DNA of 64,000 bases from JAJPHW01 sp963799065. Its GTDB lineage: Bacteria > Acidobacteriota > Terriglobia > Terriglobales > Acidobacteriaceae. The stretch covers positions 1,302,001-1,366,000 of the forward strand of contig CAWCVJ010000001.1 of assembly GCA_963799065.1 (NCBI GenBank), given 5' to 3'. Each line of letters opens with the position of its first letter. Position 1 is the first letter of the stretch. A program made the position numbers and the translations under genes. Shown here piece by piece: positions 43,411 to 52,708 of this stretch. The notes under the pieces are model-generated. The model made no database searches, was not told the DNA's origin, and saw nothing but the letters and a program-made list of their open reading frames with translations.

Positions 43411-43923
43411 ATGACCATATCCATAATTTTCGTGCTGTTCGCGCTGGCGTTTGCTTCTGCCCTTTGTTATTTGGCGCGCGGCGTGGTTGCGCCCCGTAAA
43501 TCGAGTCAGCTTCTGGCGGTCGACATTCAAGCCTTCCGGAACTTGATGGATCCGTCTGAGCGAGATTATCTAAAACAAAATCTTCCCGCCCGGGATTTCC
43601 GCAGCCTGCATCGCGCGCGTCAACTTGCCGCCCTCGAGTATGTTTCCGCTGTTGCCAAGAATGCTGCCACCTTGCTGGTCCATGCGCAACAGGCGCGCCT
43701 CAATCATGACCCGCAGATCGCCGAAGCCGCAGCGAAGCTTGTTGAAGATGCGATCCAATTACGCATCAACGCCGCTGGCGCGACGGCTAGAATTTATCTC
43801 GGACTCGTCTTCCCGCCGTTGGCTAATCTCCCCGAGACATTCGGCGAACGCTATGAACGCCTGACCAGCCATGCCATGCGCCTCGATGGCCTGCGTTTTC
43901 GTGAGGCCGAAACCGCCGCGTAA
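43411..43923 (+). CDS. Membrane-anchored hypothetical protein
   Basis: 170 aa. One N-terminal membrane helix (TISIIFVLFALAFASALCYL) followed by a soluble, helix-rich part (FRNLMDPSERDYLKQNLPAR, FRSLHRARQLAALEYVSAVA, EAAAKLVEDAIQLRINAAGA). No known domain. 50 bp after the preceding membrane-protein gene on the same strand. The 165-bp gap that follows to the convergent 91-aa gene holds no hairpin that I could see. Confidence 0.65.
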   Translation: MTISIIFVLFALAFASALCYLARGVVAPRKSSQLLAVDIQAFRNLMDPSERDYLKQNLPARDFRSLHRARQLAALEYVSAVAKNAATLLVHAQQARLNHDPQIAEAAAKLVEDAIQLRINAAGATARIYLGLVFPPLANLPETFGERYERLTSHAMRLDGLRFREAETAA

Positions 43924-44088
43924 CCCTCCTCAACTCCCGGCATCATTGCACCCTCAATCAATTGTTTATCAACCTAGACCCTGCCTGGACCCTGCGGATT
44001 TGACTTGGTGCTTTCGAAGGATAGAACTTTCCCCACGACCGCCGCTGGCGCAGCCGCCGACAAGGCACTGCTGAGATCCTCCCCTAGA

Positions 44089-44364
44089 CTACTGGGCTTG
44101 GGTCAGACCTTGATAAACCGCGAATCCCGCGATGACCAATATCATCACTCCCGACGTCGCGCCCAGCCACGTTACAAATGGGCTGACCCGCTCCACCCGG
44201 CGAATGATCTCCGTCTGCTCTTTCTGCATGTTGGCTTCGGTTTCGCCGAGAAAGAGTTGATCTTCCTCATGCATGGTGAGGGTGCTGCGGTAGACGAACA
44301 GCACCAAAAACACCGCGGTTACAGCTCCCCAGGTAATCAGCATTCCGAGCAATACAGGTGACAT
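44089..44364 (-). CDS. Small membrane protein, 91 aa
   Basis: ATG at 44364 with GAGGTG upstream. Two membrane helices (LLGMLITWGAVTAVFLVLFV at the N-terminus and VTWLGATSGVMILVIAGFAV near the C-terminus) enclose a charged helix (TMHEEDQLFLGETEANMQKE). No family recognised. Divergent from the Fe-S carrier gene, separated by 291 bp. Confidence 0.68.
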   Translation of the reverse strand: MSPVLLGMLITWGAVTAVFLVLFVYRSTLTMHEEDQLFLGETEANMQKEQTEIIRRVERVSPFVTWLGATSGVMILVIAGFAVYQGLTQAQ

Positions 44365-44613
44365 GAAGCACCTCGGACTGACATTTTCTCCGCGCCAGTC
44401 TCCAGCGCTCCTGGAAGTTTGACCTGGGGCGGATCAGTACAACGCGCCAGTATAGACCTGAAAGCAAGGCTTGGCACAACATTTTACGCCAAGTTAGGTT
44501 CCTGGGACGGGATCACTCTCCGCACCCGAATCCGCCTGTCATCACCCAAAGGCGGGAGTATTAAGACAGTTGGGTCGGGATCCGACTTTTAAGTGTCCTG
44601 CGACCCTGCTTTT

Positions 44614-44621
44614 GCTATACT
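44614..44621 (+). promoter_or_regulatory. Probable extended -10 promoter for the Fe-S carrier gene
   Basis: TGCTATACT gives an extended -10 (TG-N-TATACT) 34 bp before the ATG at 44656. No good -35 is seen at the usual spacing, as is common with extended -10 promoters. The GC-poor start-site region fits. Confidence 0.45.
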
Positions 44622-44655
44622 GAAGAAGTTATAAACACAAGGAGATCTGAGAAAA

Positions 44656-45033
44656 ATGGCCACGACCTTAGCACCTAACTCGATGCCGGAAGTGAAACCG
44701 AAAACCGCACCCATTACCCTGACGCCCAATGCCGTGATCAAGGTGAAAGAGATCATGGCGCAGCAAAACCCGATTCCCTCGGGATTGCGTGTCGGCGTCG
44801 TCGGTGGAGGCTGCTCCGGCTTCTCGTACTCGATGTCGTTCGAGAACGGCGCGGGCATGATGGACAAGACTTTCGATATGGACGGCCTCAAGGTCTACGT
44901 GGACGGAACCTCCGTCATGTACCTCAACGGCTGCGTCGTCGACTACGTCGAAACCCTCGAAGGCGCAGGCTTCAAGTTCGAGAATCCGAATGTGAAGAGC
45001 ACTTGCGGTTGCGGATCGTCGTTTAGCGTGTAG
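44656..45033 (+). CDS. A-type iron-sulfur carrier (HesB/IscA/ErpA family)
   Basis: 125 aa, ACAAGGAGATC ribosome site. The three conserved cysteines are C53 in VGGGCSGFSYSM and C117 and C119 in STCGCGSS, with ALTPNAVIKVKEI-type fold before them. These proteins bind and deliver Fe-S clusters to apoproteins. An 18-residue N-terminal extension precedes the core. No isc or suf gene is adjacent. A strong terminator follows. Confidence 0.92.
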   Translation: MATTLAPNSMPEVKPKTAPITLTPNAVIKVKEIMAQQNPIPSGLRVGVVGGGCSGFSYSMSFENGAGMMDKTFDMDGLKVYVDGTSVMYLNGCVVDYVETLEGAGFKFENPNVKSTCGCGSSFSV

Positions 45034-45059
45034 GTACGTCTCGCAGCTTGAAAAATCTA

Positions 45060-45092
45060 AAACCCCGCTGCTGGACAGCGGGGTTTCGCTTT
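45060..45092 (+). terminator. Rho-independent terminator after the Fe-S carrier gene
   Basis: AAACCCCGCTG and CAGCGGGGTTT form a perfect 11-bp stem around CTGGA, followed by CGCTTTT. Ends transcription of the Fe-S carrier gene 26 bp after its stop and separates it from pstC. Confidence 0.9.
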
Positions 45093-45162
45093 TGGGCGAA
45101 GACCTTCGGCGATTTGTCGTAGCTTTAACCTGTTATTCACAAGTTTCTGCTAGTCTCTTCCG

Positions 45163-46194
45163 ATGCTGAATCAGGCGTTAGGAGCACAAGGCTTAACGGG
45201 TCCGCAGCCCGTCCCCAGGCCGGAGCTTGCTAAGCAGCCCGACCAGCCCTCGCCTCTAGCCAACGTAGGCGATAGTGCAGTCGCCGATCGCATTTTCTCG
45301 GCTTCTATGTTGGTTTGCGCGCTCAGCATTCTGGCCATCGTTGGCCTCATCATTTATGAGTTGGTAACCAAGTCGGCCTCGTCGTGGCACGCCTTCGGTT
45401 TCCACTTTTTCGTCGACAGCAATTGGGATCCAGTCAACGAGCAGTTCGGCGCACTGCCTTTTGTTTACGGAACTCTCGTCTCCTCGATACTCGCACTCGT
45501 CCTCGCCGTTCCCTTAGGCATAGGAGTGGCCGTTTTCATCACGGAAATGTCTCCGCCCTGGCTGCGTGGCCCACTCGCCTTCACCACCGAACTTTTGGCC
45601 GCGATTCCCAGTGTGATCTATGGCTTGTGGGCGATTTTTGTTCTCGTTCCGCTGTTGCGCCAATACGTCGAACCCTTCTGTGCCCGCTACTTCGGCTGGA
45701 CCATGATGTTTGAAGGCCCACCCTACGGAATTGGAATGATGGCGGCAGGAATCATCCTCGCAATCATGATCGTGCCCATCATTTCCTCGATCACTCGTGA
45801 AGTGATGACCGCTGTTCCGCAGCAGCAGCGCGAAGCCGTTCTAGCGCTCGGTTCAACACGCTGGGAAATGATTCGCATGGGCGTGCTGCGTAACGCGCGC
45901 GCCGGAATTCTCGGCGGCATCATTCTCGGTCTGGGTCGCGCGCTTGGCGAAACCATGGCCGTCACCATGGTGATCGGCAACCGCCCTGAGATTGCCCGTT
46001 CGCTGCTCGCCCCGGGCTACACCATGGCGAGCGTCATCGCCAACGAATTCAGCGAAGCCACCAGCGACACGTACCTCAGCGCACTGGTGGAGATTGGCCT
46101 GGCGCTGTTTATGGTCACGATCATCGTCAACATTCTGGCCCAGCTTCTGGTTTGGACGGTTACGCGCGGCACTCCTGCGAGGGCGAATGGCTAG
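45163..46194 (+). CDS. pstC: Phosphate ABC transporter permease PstC
   Basis: 343 aa. A Pro-rich, hydrophilic N-terminus of about 45 residues precedes the first helix (SASMLVCALSILAIVGLIIY). Core PstC permease blocks are FGALPFVYGTLVSSILALVL, LAAIPSVIYGLWAIFVLVPL and REAVLALGSTRWEMIRMGVL followed by GRALGETMAVTMVIGNRPEI. With PstA it forms the inner-membrane channel for phosphate import. A CTGTTATT at 45130 matches half of a Pho box; the second half is poor, so PhoB control is uncertain. No pstS lies upstream. Confidence 0.93.
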   Translation: MLNQALGAQGLTGPQPVPRPELAKQPDQPSPLANVGDSAVADRIFSASMLVCALSILAIVGLIIYELVTKSASSWHAFGFHFFVDSNWDPVNEQFGALPFVYGTLVSSILALVLAVPLGIGVAVFITEMSPPWLRGPLAFTTELLAAIPSVIYGLWAIFVLVPLLRQYVEPFCARYFGWTMMFEGPPYGIGMMAAGIILAIMIVPIISSITREVMTAVPQQQREAVLALGSTRWEMIRMGVLRNARAGILGGIILGLGRALGETMAVTMVIGNRPEIARSLLAPGYTMASVIANEFSEATSDTYLSALVEIGLALFMVTIIVNILAQLLVWTVTRGTPARANG

Positions 46195-47065
46195 CTCGGC
46201 TGTGATGCGCGAGGCCCCGACGATTGGCGTGTGGCGTCGTTTCACCGACTCCTTCGCTACAAGCGCCGCAGTGGGCGCGGTCGTAATTGTGTTGGTGCCG
46301 CTCATCGCCGTGTTTGGATATTTGCTCTATAAGGGATTCGGCTCCATCAACCTCGCCTTCCTGACCCAGATTCCGAAGCCTCCCGGCGAAGTCGGCGGCG
46401 GCATGGCGAATGCAATTGCCGGCTCGATGCTGATTCTCGCCTTAGCGAGCATCGTTGGTGTGCCCGTCGGAATTGGCGCCGGCATCTATCTGGCTGAGTA
46501 CGGACGCAACCGTTTCGGCGATGCCATCCGCTTCACCGCCGATGTGCTCAATGGCGTGCCCTCGATCATCGTTGGCATCGTTGCCTACGGCTTGGTGGTC
46601 CTGTCACAAGGACACTTCTCCGCAGTTGCAGGCGGTGTGGCACTGGCCATCATGATGATCCCGACAATCACTCGTACCACCGAGGAGATGCTCTTGCTCG
46701 TGCCTACCGCAGTACGGGAAGCGGCCTACGGACTCGGCGTGTCCCGTTGGCGCACCACGCTCTCGATCACATTGCGAACGGCGACCTCCGGCGTGATCAC
46801 GGGAATCATGCTCGCCTTTGCGCGAGTCGCGGGCGAAACCGCGCCGCTTCTTTTTACCGCTTTCGGTAATCAATATTGGAACTGGAAAATTGGCCAGCCC
46901 ACCGCCGCGCTGCCGCTCCAGATATTCACCTATGCCATTTCGCCCTACGACGAATGGCACAAACAGGCGTGGGCCGGAGCATTGATCCTGATTGTTCTAA
47001 TCGTCTTTTCGGTCGCGGCTGTGCGCTACGTCGCTGGCCGCGGCATGCTCAAAGGAGCCAACTGA
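46187..47065 (+). CDS. pstA: Phosphate ABC transporter permease PstA
   Basis: 292 aa from the ATG at 46187, which overlaps the pstC stop by 8 bp; a longer open frame reaching back into pstC is not used. Core blocks are MANAIAGSMLILALASIVGV and IYLAEYGRNRFGDAIRFTAD, then VLNGVPSIIVGIVAYGLVVL, with the EAA-type loop REAAYGLGVSRWRTTLSITL and ending in VAGETAPLLFTAFGNQYWNW. Partner of PstC. Followed by pstB after 3 bp. Confidence 0.94.
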   Translation: MASSAVMREAPTIGVWRRFTDSFATSAAVGAVVIVLVPLIAVFGYLLYKGFGSINLAFLTQIPKPPGEVGGGMANAIAGSMLILALASIVGVPVGIGAGIYLAEYGRNRFGDAIRFTADVLNGVPSIIVGIVAYGLVVLSQGHFSAVAGGVALAIMMIPTITRTTEEMLLLVPTAVREAAYGLGVSRWRTTLSITLRTATSGVITGIMLAFARVAGETAPLLFTAFGNQYWNWKIGQPTAALPLQIFTYAISPYDEWHKQAWAGALILIVLIVFSVAAVRYVAGRGMLKGAN

Positions 47066-47068
47066 TTT

Positions 47069-47827
47069 ATGGGTGTCGGCGTTAAAGTGGATCGCCTGAA
47101 TGCCTGGTATGGCAAGACTCAGGCGCTGTATGACATTACGATGGAAGCCCAGGCTAATCGCGCGACCGCGCTGATTGGTCCGTCAGGCTGCGGCAAATCG
47201 ACCTTCGTGCGCTGCCTCAATCGCATGCATGAAACCGTGCCCGGCTCGCGTGCCTCCGGCAAGGTTCAGATTGGCAATCTCGACGTTTACAACGGTACGG
47301 CAGCGGTACAGATTCGACGCCGCATCGGCATGGTGTTTCAGAAGCCCAATCCTTTTCCGACCATGTCGATCTATGACAACGTCGCCGCAGGATTGAAGCT
47401 GAATGGTTTCCACAACAGTAAGCGCTTGGACGAAATTGTCGAGCGCTCGTTGAAGCTTGCAGCCTTGTGGGAAGAAGTAAAGGACTCGGCAAGGAAAAAA
47501 TCCGGCGCCAGCCTTTCCGGTGGTCAGCAGCAGCGCCTCTGCATCGCCCGCGCGCTTGCCGTCGAACCGGAGGTGCTCCTCATGGACGAGCCTTGCTCCG
47601 CTCTCGATCCCATCTCAACCGGAAAAATTGAAGAGCTCATCTTCCAGCTCAAAGAAAAGTTTACTATTGTGATTGTGACCCATAATATGCAGCAAGCCTC
47701 GCGGGTGGCGGAATTTACCGGCTTCTTCCTGCTCGGCAAGCTAATCGAGTTCGATAAGACCGAGAAGATTTTTACCAATCCCTCCGACAAGCGAACCGAG
47801 GATTACATCACCGGCAGGTTCGGATAA
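47069..47827 (+). CDS. pstB: Phosphate ABC transporter ATPase PstB
   Basis: 252 aa. Walker A GPSGCGKST (37-45), Q-loop GMVFQKPNPFP, signature LSGGQQQRLCIARALAVEP, Walker B VLLMDEPCSALDPIS and switch His in VTHNMQQASRVAEFTGFFLL. It powers phosphate uptake through PstCA and signals with PhoU. The stop overlaps phoU by one base. Confidence 0.97.
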   Translation: MGVGVKVDRLNAWYGKTQALYDITMEAQANRATALIGPSGCGKSTFVRCLNRMHETVPGSRASGKVQIGNLDVYNGTAAVQIRRRIGMVFQKPNPFPTMSIYDNVAAGLKLNGFHNSKRLDEIVERSLKLAALWEEVKDSARKKSGASLSGGQQQRLCIARALAVEPEVLLMDEPCSALDPISTGKIEELIFQLKEKFTIVIVTHNMQQASRVAEFTGFFLLGKLIEFDKTEKIFTNPSDKRTEDYITGRFG

Positions 47828-48516
47828 TGCGCACCCGATTTCAACAAGGGCTGGACGATTTACGAGCGCGCTTGCTCCGCATGGGCGGACTCGCCGAGCA
47901 GGCGGTGGACCGCGCCTGCCAGGCATTCATTGATCGCGATCTTGCACGCTGCCATCTGGTCCTCGAGGGCGAAACCCTCATCAACACCGTCGAGCGTGAG
48001 ATCGATGAGCAGGCCTTCGATTTGCTCGCCATGCAGCAGCCCATGGCCGGCGATCTGCGCTTCATTCTCGCGGTCACCAAGATCAATTCCGATCTCGAAC
48101 GCGTCGGCGATCAGGCAGTCAACATCGCTGAGCGAGTTATGGACATGGTCGACTTGCCAAGAGTGGACCTGCCCGTCGACATTCCCCGCATGGCTGCCGC
48201 TGTATCCGCGATGGTGCGACGCTCGCTCGAATCGTTCATCGAAGGCAAAGCCGAGCTCGCGCAAGCCGTACTCGAAATGGATAACGTCGTTGACCGCATG
48301 CGCGACGAAGCTTTTATCGCGCTGGTGAAGGTGATGAATGACAATCCTTCTTCGACGCGGCAGGCGCTTGACACCCTGCTCGTCGCCCGCAATCTCGAGC
48401 GCGTCGCCGACCACGCCACCAACATCGCCGAGGACGTGATTTTCTGGGTGCGTGGCGCGGACGTTCGCCATAACGCCGATGCCCTTTCCAGTGAAGAAGC
48501 CACGGGAACTCGCTAG
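47827..48516 (+). CDS. phoU: Phosphate transport regulator PhoU
   Basis: 229 aa. Two repeats of a three-helix bundle: RMGGLAEQAVDRACQAFIDR and AGDLRFILAVTKINSDLERV (with the ERVGDQAVNIAERV metal-binding motif), then a second copy with TLLVARNLERVADHATNIAE. PhoU represses the pho regulon when phosphate is plentiful and limits Pst uptake. The usual pst order ends here; no phoB/phoR gene is in the window. Confidence 0.95.
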   Translation: MRTRFQQGLDDLRARLLRMGGLAEQAVDRACQAFIDRDLARCHLVLEGETLINTVEREIDEQAFDLLAMQQPMAGDLRFILAVTKINSDLERVGDQAVNIAERVMDMVDLPRVDLPVDIPRMAAAVSAMVRRSLESFIEGKAELAQAVLEMDNVVDRMRDEAFIALVKVMNDNPSSTRQALDTLLVARNLERVADHATNIAEDVIFWVRGADVRHNADALSSEEATGTR

Positions 48517-48547
48517 AACTCCCAATCGCAAATTCGGAGAGAGATCA

Positions 48548-51307
48548 ATGCGCTTGCTCGCTTGCATGTTGGCCGTATTGAGTTCTTTTGCAGCGGCCCA
48601 ATCCTCATCGCAAAACATCTCACTGCCGAGCGGCAAGAGTCTAAGCGTTCCAGCGCCGGGCCGAGTCGCATCTCTGAATGGATTCACTCCGACGATCGCG
48701 CTGAATCCCGACCATCGCTACGCGGCCTTGTTAAACGACGGATACGGCACGCAAGAGCAGCAAGCCCGCCAGTCGATTGCAATCTACGACCTGAGAGCGG
48801 ATAAGCTCACGACCTATCCCGACGATCGCTTCGCGGAACAAGCTCATCAGAGTTACTTCATAGGATTGCTATTCAGTTCCGACGGCAAGCGTCTCTACGC
48901 GTCGGTCGGTTCAATCTCCGATCCCACCGGCGAGAAGCCTGGCGGGATGGGCAACGGCATCGCCGTGTACGGCTTTCAGGACGGCAAGATCGCGCCCGAA
49001 CGTTTCATCAAAATTCCGCCGCAAAAACTGGCTGCTGGGAAAAGAGTTCCGTTTGGGCTGAAGAAAACTGCACCGGGAACTGCAATTCCATATCCTGCGG
49101 GATTGACATTGGCCGGCAAAACTTCGCAGGGAGCAGACAGAATACTCGTCGCTGCGAATTTTTCTGATAGCGCGTTGCTGCTGGACAGTTCCTCTGGCCA
49201 GATTATTCAGGCGTTCGACCTCAGCATTGGCGAAGTTGTTCCCTCCGCCTATCCACATTCTGTAATCGCAACCCTCGACGGCAAGCGCGCCTGGTGCAGC
49301 TTATGGAATGCGTCGAGCGTGGTCGAACTCGATCTGAGCGGCGGAAAAATCATCCGCAGCATCCCGTTGCTCGCGCCAAAACAAAAAGCTGCGCCGGGGT
49401 CGCATCCCAACGCGCTCGCCCTAAGTCCGGACGAAAAAACTCTGTTCGTGACCCTCTCCAACGCTGATCGCGTTGCCCTCATCGACACGCAGTCGGGAAA
49501 GATCGTGCGCGAACTAGATACCCGTTTGAGCGCGCAGCAACTTGCCGGATCGACTCCAGCATCGGTCGCCCTGAGCGACAACGGCAAGCAACTATTCGTC
49601 GCCGATTCCTCGCAGGATGCGGTCGCAGTCTTCGATCTCGCCAACAACGAGACTCGGCCGGCAGGATTCATTCCGACAGAATGGTATCCCTCCGCGGTGG
49701 CCGTAGCCGATGGCAACCTTCTAATTGCGACTTCCAAAGGGCGGGGAACTGGCCCCAACAAAGGCTCCGACGTTATCACGGACAGCAAGCGCCATCGCGA
49801 ACATCCTTATATTCCGACTTTGTTATACGGGTCGCTGGCGCGCATCCCAACCGCTCAGATCGCCGCCGATTTGCCCGCCTGGACGCACACTGTCGAAGAG
49901 TCCAATCTTGTTGGAACCAAACCCGATCAGATATTTGCAGGACAAGCCAACCCTATCAAGCACGTCATTTATGTCATCAAGGAAAACCGAACCTACGATC
50001 AGGTGCTGGGCGATCTCGATGTCGGAAATCGCGACGCCTCGTTGACCATGTACGGCGAAAGCGTCACGCCCAATCTGCACAAACTGGCCCGGCAGTTTGG
50101 CGTGCTCGACAATTTCTATGACAGCGGCGAAGTTTCGGGCGATGGCCACGAGTGGTCCACTGCGGCCATCACGACCGATTACAACGAAAACACCTGGCAA
50201 ATCGCCTATCGCAGCCGTGAACGCACTTACGATTTTCAAGGTACGAACGCTGAAGAGTTGCCCGCTGAACAAGGCCGCAGTGACGTCGACGAGCCCTCAT
50301 CAGGCTACATCTGGGATAATGTCGCCCGCCACGGTCTGAGCTACCGCGACTATGGCGAATTTGTAAATGCAATATGGTGCTTGCCCGAAAAGGCCGCTAC
50401 GCCCGAGGAAGGCACGCCGTCCCCGCTCAAAGATCATTGTCCGAGAGCGGAGGTAAAAAAAGGCGAGCCGCTGCCGGACGCAAATTCTCCTGGGGCGACT
50501 GACAGTCCGTGGCCCTGGGCGATTCCTCTATTCAGTCGCGTGAAGCCCGCGCGCGCCGTGTTGCGCGATCACTTCGATCCCAAGTTTCCCGACTTCGGCA
50601 TCGATTATCCCGACCAGCTTCGCGCCGACGAATTCCTGCGCGAATTCAGCGAATTCGTGGTCGAGCGCAGGGAAGGCAAGCCGGGACTGCCGCAATTCGT
50701 CACTCTCTACTTACCCGACGATCACACTGGCGGCACGCGTCCCGGCAAGCCGCGCCCAGCGGCGTCCGTTGCCGATAATGACCTGGCTGTTGGACGCGTT
50801 GTCGATGCCGTCTCGCACAGCCCCTACTGGGACGACACCGCGATCATGATCCTGGAAGACGACGCCCAAAATGGCGCCGACCACGTCGACGCCCATCGCT
50901 CGATCGCATTCGTCGTCAGCAAATATTCGCCGGGCTCGACGGAACATCCCACGGTCGATTCGCATTTCTACTCCACCGTCAACATGATTCATACCGTCGA
51001 AGCTCTCCTCGGTATTCCAGCCATGAATCAGAACGACGGCTACGCGCCGCTTATGTCGACGATGTTCAGCGGCTCAGGCGATCAGCCCGGATTTACGGCG
51101 GACTTCCGCAATCGCGATAACGGATTCATCTATGAGACCAATGCCAAGCAGGCCGCAGGAGCAAAGCAGTCCTTGAAGATGGATTTCGCACGGCCCGACG
51201 CAAATAACGCAGAATTGTTGAACGCAATTTTGTGGCGAGATCAGAAGGGAACGGCTGCTCTTCCCGTGACCCGTCACAGCGCGACCGGGAAACGCGACGA
51301 CAACTAA
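48548..51307 (+). CDS. Exported protein: N-terminal beta-propeller plus C-terminal phosphoesterase (PF04185-like)
   Basis: 919 aa from the ATG at 48548 (CGGAGAGAG upstream). Signal peptide RLLACMLAVLSSFAAAQS. Residues about 30-420 form a YncE/LVIVD-type propeller (TIALNPDHRYAALLNDGYGT, SSDGKRLYASVG, NALALSPDEKTLFVTLSNAD, VALSDNGKQLFVADSSQDAV). From about 470 a phospholipase C/acid phosphatase A-type phosphoesterase domain starts: KHVIYVIKENRTYDQVLGDL, TPNLHKLARQFGVLDNFYD, GEVSGDGHEWSTAAITTDY, FVTLYLPDDHTGGTRPG and the metal-site IMILEDDAQNGADHVDAHRS. It lies 31 bp after phoU, so it could supply phosphate from organic esters under pst control. That link is inference. Confidence 0.85.
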   Translation: MRLLACMLAVLSSFAAAQSSSQNISLPSGKSLSVPAPGRVASLNGFTPTIALNPDHRYAALLNDGYGTQEQQARQSIAIYDLRADKLTTYPDDRFAEQAHQSYFIGLLFSSDGKRLYASVGSISDPTGEKPGGMGNGIAVYGFQDGKIAPERFIKIPPQKLAAGKRVPFGLKKTAPGTAIPYPAGLTLAGKTSQGADRILVAANFSDSALLLDSSSGQIIQAFDLSIGEVVPSAYPHSVIATLDGKRAWCSLWNASSVVELDLSGGKIIRSIPLLAPKQKAAPGSHPNALALSPDEKTLFVTLSNADRVALIDTQSGKIVRELDTRLSAQQLAGSTPASVALSDNGKQLFVADSSQDAVAVFDLANNETRPAGFIPTEWYPSAVAVADGNLLIATSKGRGTGPNKGSDVITDSKRHREHPYIPTLLYGSLARIPTAQIAADLPAWTHTVEESNLVGTKPDQIFAGQANPIKHVIYVIKENRTYDQVLGDLDVGNRDASLTMYGESVTPNLHKLARQFGVLDNFYDSGEVSGDGHEWSTAAITTDYNENTWQIAYRSRERTYDFQGTNAEELPAEQGRSDVDEPSSGYIWDNVARHGLSYRDYGEFVNAIWCLPEKAATPEEGTPSPLKDHCPRAEVKKGEPLPDANSPGATDSPWPWAIPLFSRVKPARAVLRDHFDPKFPDFGIDYPDQLRADEFLREFSEFVVERREGKPGLPQFVTLYLPDDHTGGTRPGKPRPAASVADNDLAVGRVVDAVSHSPYWDDTAIMILEDDAQNGADHVDAHRSIAFVVSKYSPGSTEHPTVDSHFYSTVNMIHTVEALLGIPAMNQNDGYAPLMSTMFSGSGDQPGFTADFRNRDNGFIYETNAKQAAGAKQSLKMDFARPDANNAELLNAILWRDQKGTAALPVTRHSATGKRDDN

Positions 51308-51310
51308 CTC

Positions 51311-51637
51311 TTATCTAGCCGCCGCAACGCCGCTCACCTGAATCGTATCCCCATCGGCTTTCCCGCTGATGAGTGCCTTCTGTCCGGCAAGCTGATTCAG
51401 CTTATCCAGTGCAGCTTTGTCGGAGCTTTGCAGGGTATAGACCTTGCTGCCGACAACAAGCGCATACGCCGAGCCTTTCGCGATACAGGCCCGCGTACAG
51501 TCCGCCGCGCTGCCTTTCATCATGTGCTCGGCTCCGCACATGGCATCACTAACTTCGCCGGTGAAAGTTTGATTCTTGGCGAACATGGGAAGCGCCACGA
51601 ATAGGGTCAGAGCAAGAACGCATATATTCAATCGCAT
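51311..51637 (-). CDS. Small exported protein with conserved Cys/His pattern
   Basis: 108 aa from the ATG at 51637 (LNICVLALTLFVALPMFAKN signal). Mature part TFTGEVSDAMCGAEHMMKGS followed by DCTRACIAKGSAYALVVGSK holds three cysteines and one histidine in a spacing that looks conserved, then a beta/OB-like segment (LAGQKALISGKADGDTIQVS). Similar small secreted proteins of unknown role occur throughout Acidobacteriota. Only 3 bp from the end of the convergent phosphoesterase gene. An alternative start 18 residues upstream lacks a signal peptide. Confidence 0.75.
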   Translation of the reverse strand: MRLNICVLALTLFVALPMFAKNQTFTGEVSDAMCGAEHMMKGSAADCTRACIAKGSAYALVVGSKVYTLQSSDKAALDKLNQLAGQKALISGKADGDTIQVSGVAAAR

Positions 51638-51710
51638 AAGTCTCCAATGATCTTCGTATGGATAAGCCAAGAGCTCTAACACAGAGAACACGGAGAAATT
51701 AGAGAACTTC

Positions 51711-52619
51711 CTACTTCTCGCCCTCCGCCGCCACCTGCGCAGCCTTGATCTTCACCGTAGTTTCAATGAACGCCACAGCTGCCCGGCTAAGCGCCTTGTC
51801 ACGCCGATAGACTAGCGCCAAATCTCGGCGGATTACGGCGTCCGACAGCGTTAGCACCGCCAGCACTTTAGCCTTCAAATCCTCTTCGACGTGCGATCTC
51901 GCAATAAATCCGACGCCAACATCAGCCGCAACGAAGCGCTTGAGCAGTTCGCTGGAATCAAGCTCCATCGCATAACGCGGCTTGAGCTTGCGCTCGTAGA
52001 AAAGATGATCGACGCCATCTCGTGTGTGGCCGGCCTTCGGCACGACCAGCGGAAACTCCGCCACTTCTGCAATCGTCGCCGACTTGCGTTTCGCCAGCGA
52101 ATGCTTGGGCGGCACGATGATCACTAGCTCGTCGCGATGAATCAAGAGCACAGTCATACGCGGATCATTCACGGGCAGGGAAACTACACCGAAATCGACG
52201 GAATTATCGGTGACAGAATCCAGAATCCGCGAGTAATCCGCGCGCTTGATGCCCACCGATACCGCTGGATACTGCCGCTTAAATTGCGCAAACACTTCCG
52301 GCAGAATGTGCAGACACGTGCCTTCGTTCGCCCCGACGACGATTTCTCCGCGGGGCACACGCTCGGTCTCGGCGATCTCAACCATCATCGCTTTGCGCGC
52401 CCGCACCGACTCCTCCGCATAGCTGTGAAAAATCTTGCCCGACGCGGTGATCGAAACTTTTCCGCCGGAACGGTCCAGCAACTTTGCCCCAACCTCCTCC
52501 TCCAGCAGCCGGATTTGCGACGAGATCGCGGGCTGCGTGCGGAACCGCTTCTCCGCAGCGCGCGAAAAGGACGACAGTCGCACCACTTCCAGAAATGTTT
52601 CCAGTTGATCGAAGTCCAT
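51711..52619 (-). CDS. LysR-family transcriptional regulator
   Basis: 302 aa. N-terminal winged helix DFDQLETFLEVVRLSSFSRA with FRTQPAISSQIRLLEEEVGA, then the type 2 periplasmic-binding-like effector domain (GEIVVGANEGTCLHILPEVF, SVGIKRADYSRILDSVTDNS). The effector and target genes cannot be told. The neighbours on both sides are unrelated small genes. Close to the CysB/CbbR-like branch in general form only. Confidence 0.93.
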   Translation of the reverse strand: MDFDQLETFLEVVRLSSFSRAAEKRFRTQPAISSQIRLLEEEVGAKLLDRSGGKVSITASGKIFHSYAEESVRARKAMMVEIAETERVPRGEIVVGANEGTCLHILPEVFAQFKRQYPAVSVGIKRADYSRILDSVTDNSVDFGVVSLPVNDPRMTVLLIHRDELVIIVPPKHSLAKRKSATIAEVAEFPLVVPKAGHTRDGVDHLFYERKLKPRYAMELDSSELLKRFVAADVGVGFIARSHVEEDLKAKVLAVLTLSDAVIRRDLALVYRRDKALSRAAVAFIETTVKIKAAQVAAEGEK

Positions 52620-52708
52620 AATGTGAGAAGCTCTGAGCAGCCGGAAACACCGGAAAACTCAGACAGGGATGGGGCTAATTGTAGCAGCTAAGAACTTGGA
52701 CAGCCGCC

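Noticed and set aside
45130..45147. Possible Pho box before pstC
   Set aside because: Only the first half (CTGTTAT) fits; the repeat 11 bp later (AAGTTTC) matches poorly. Not listed as a site.
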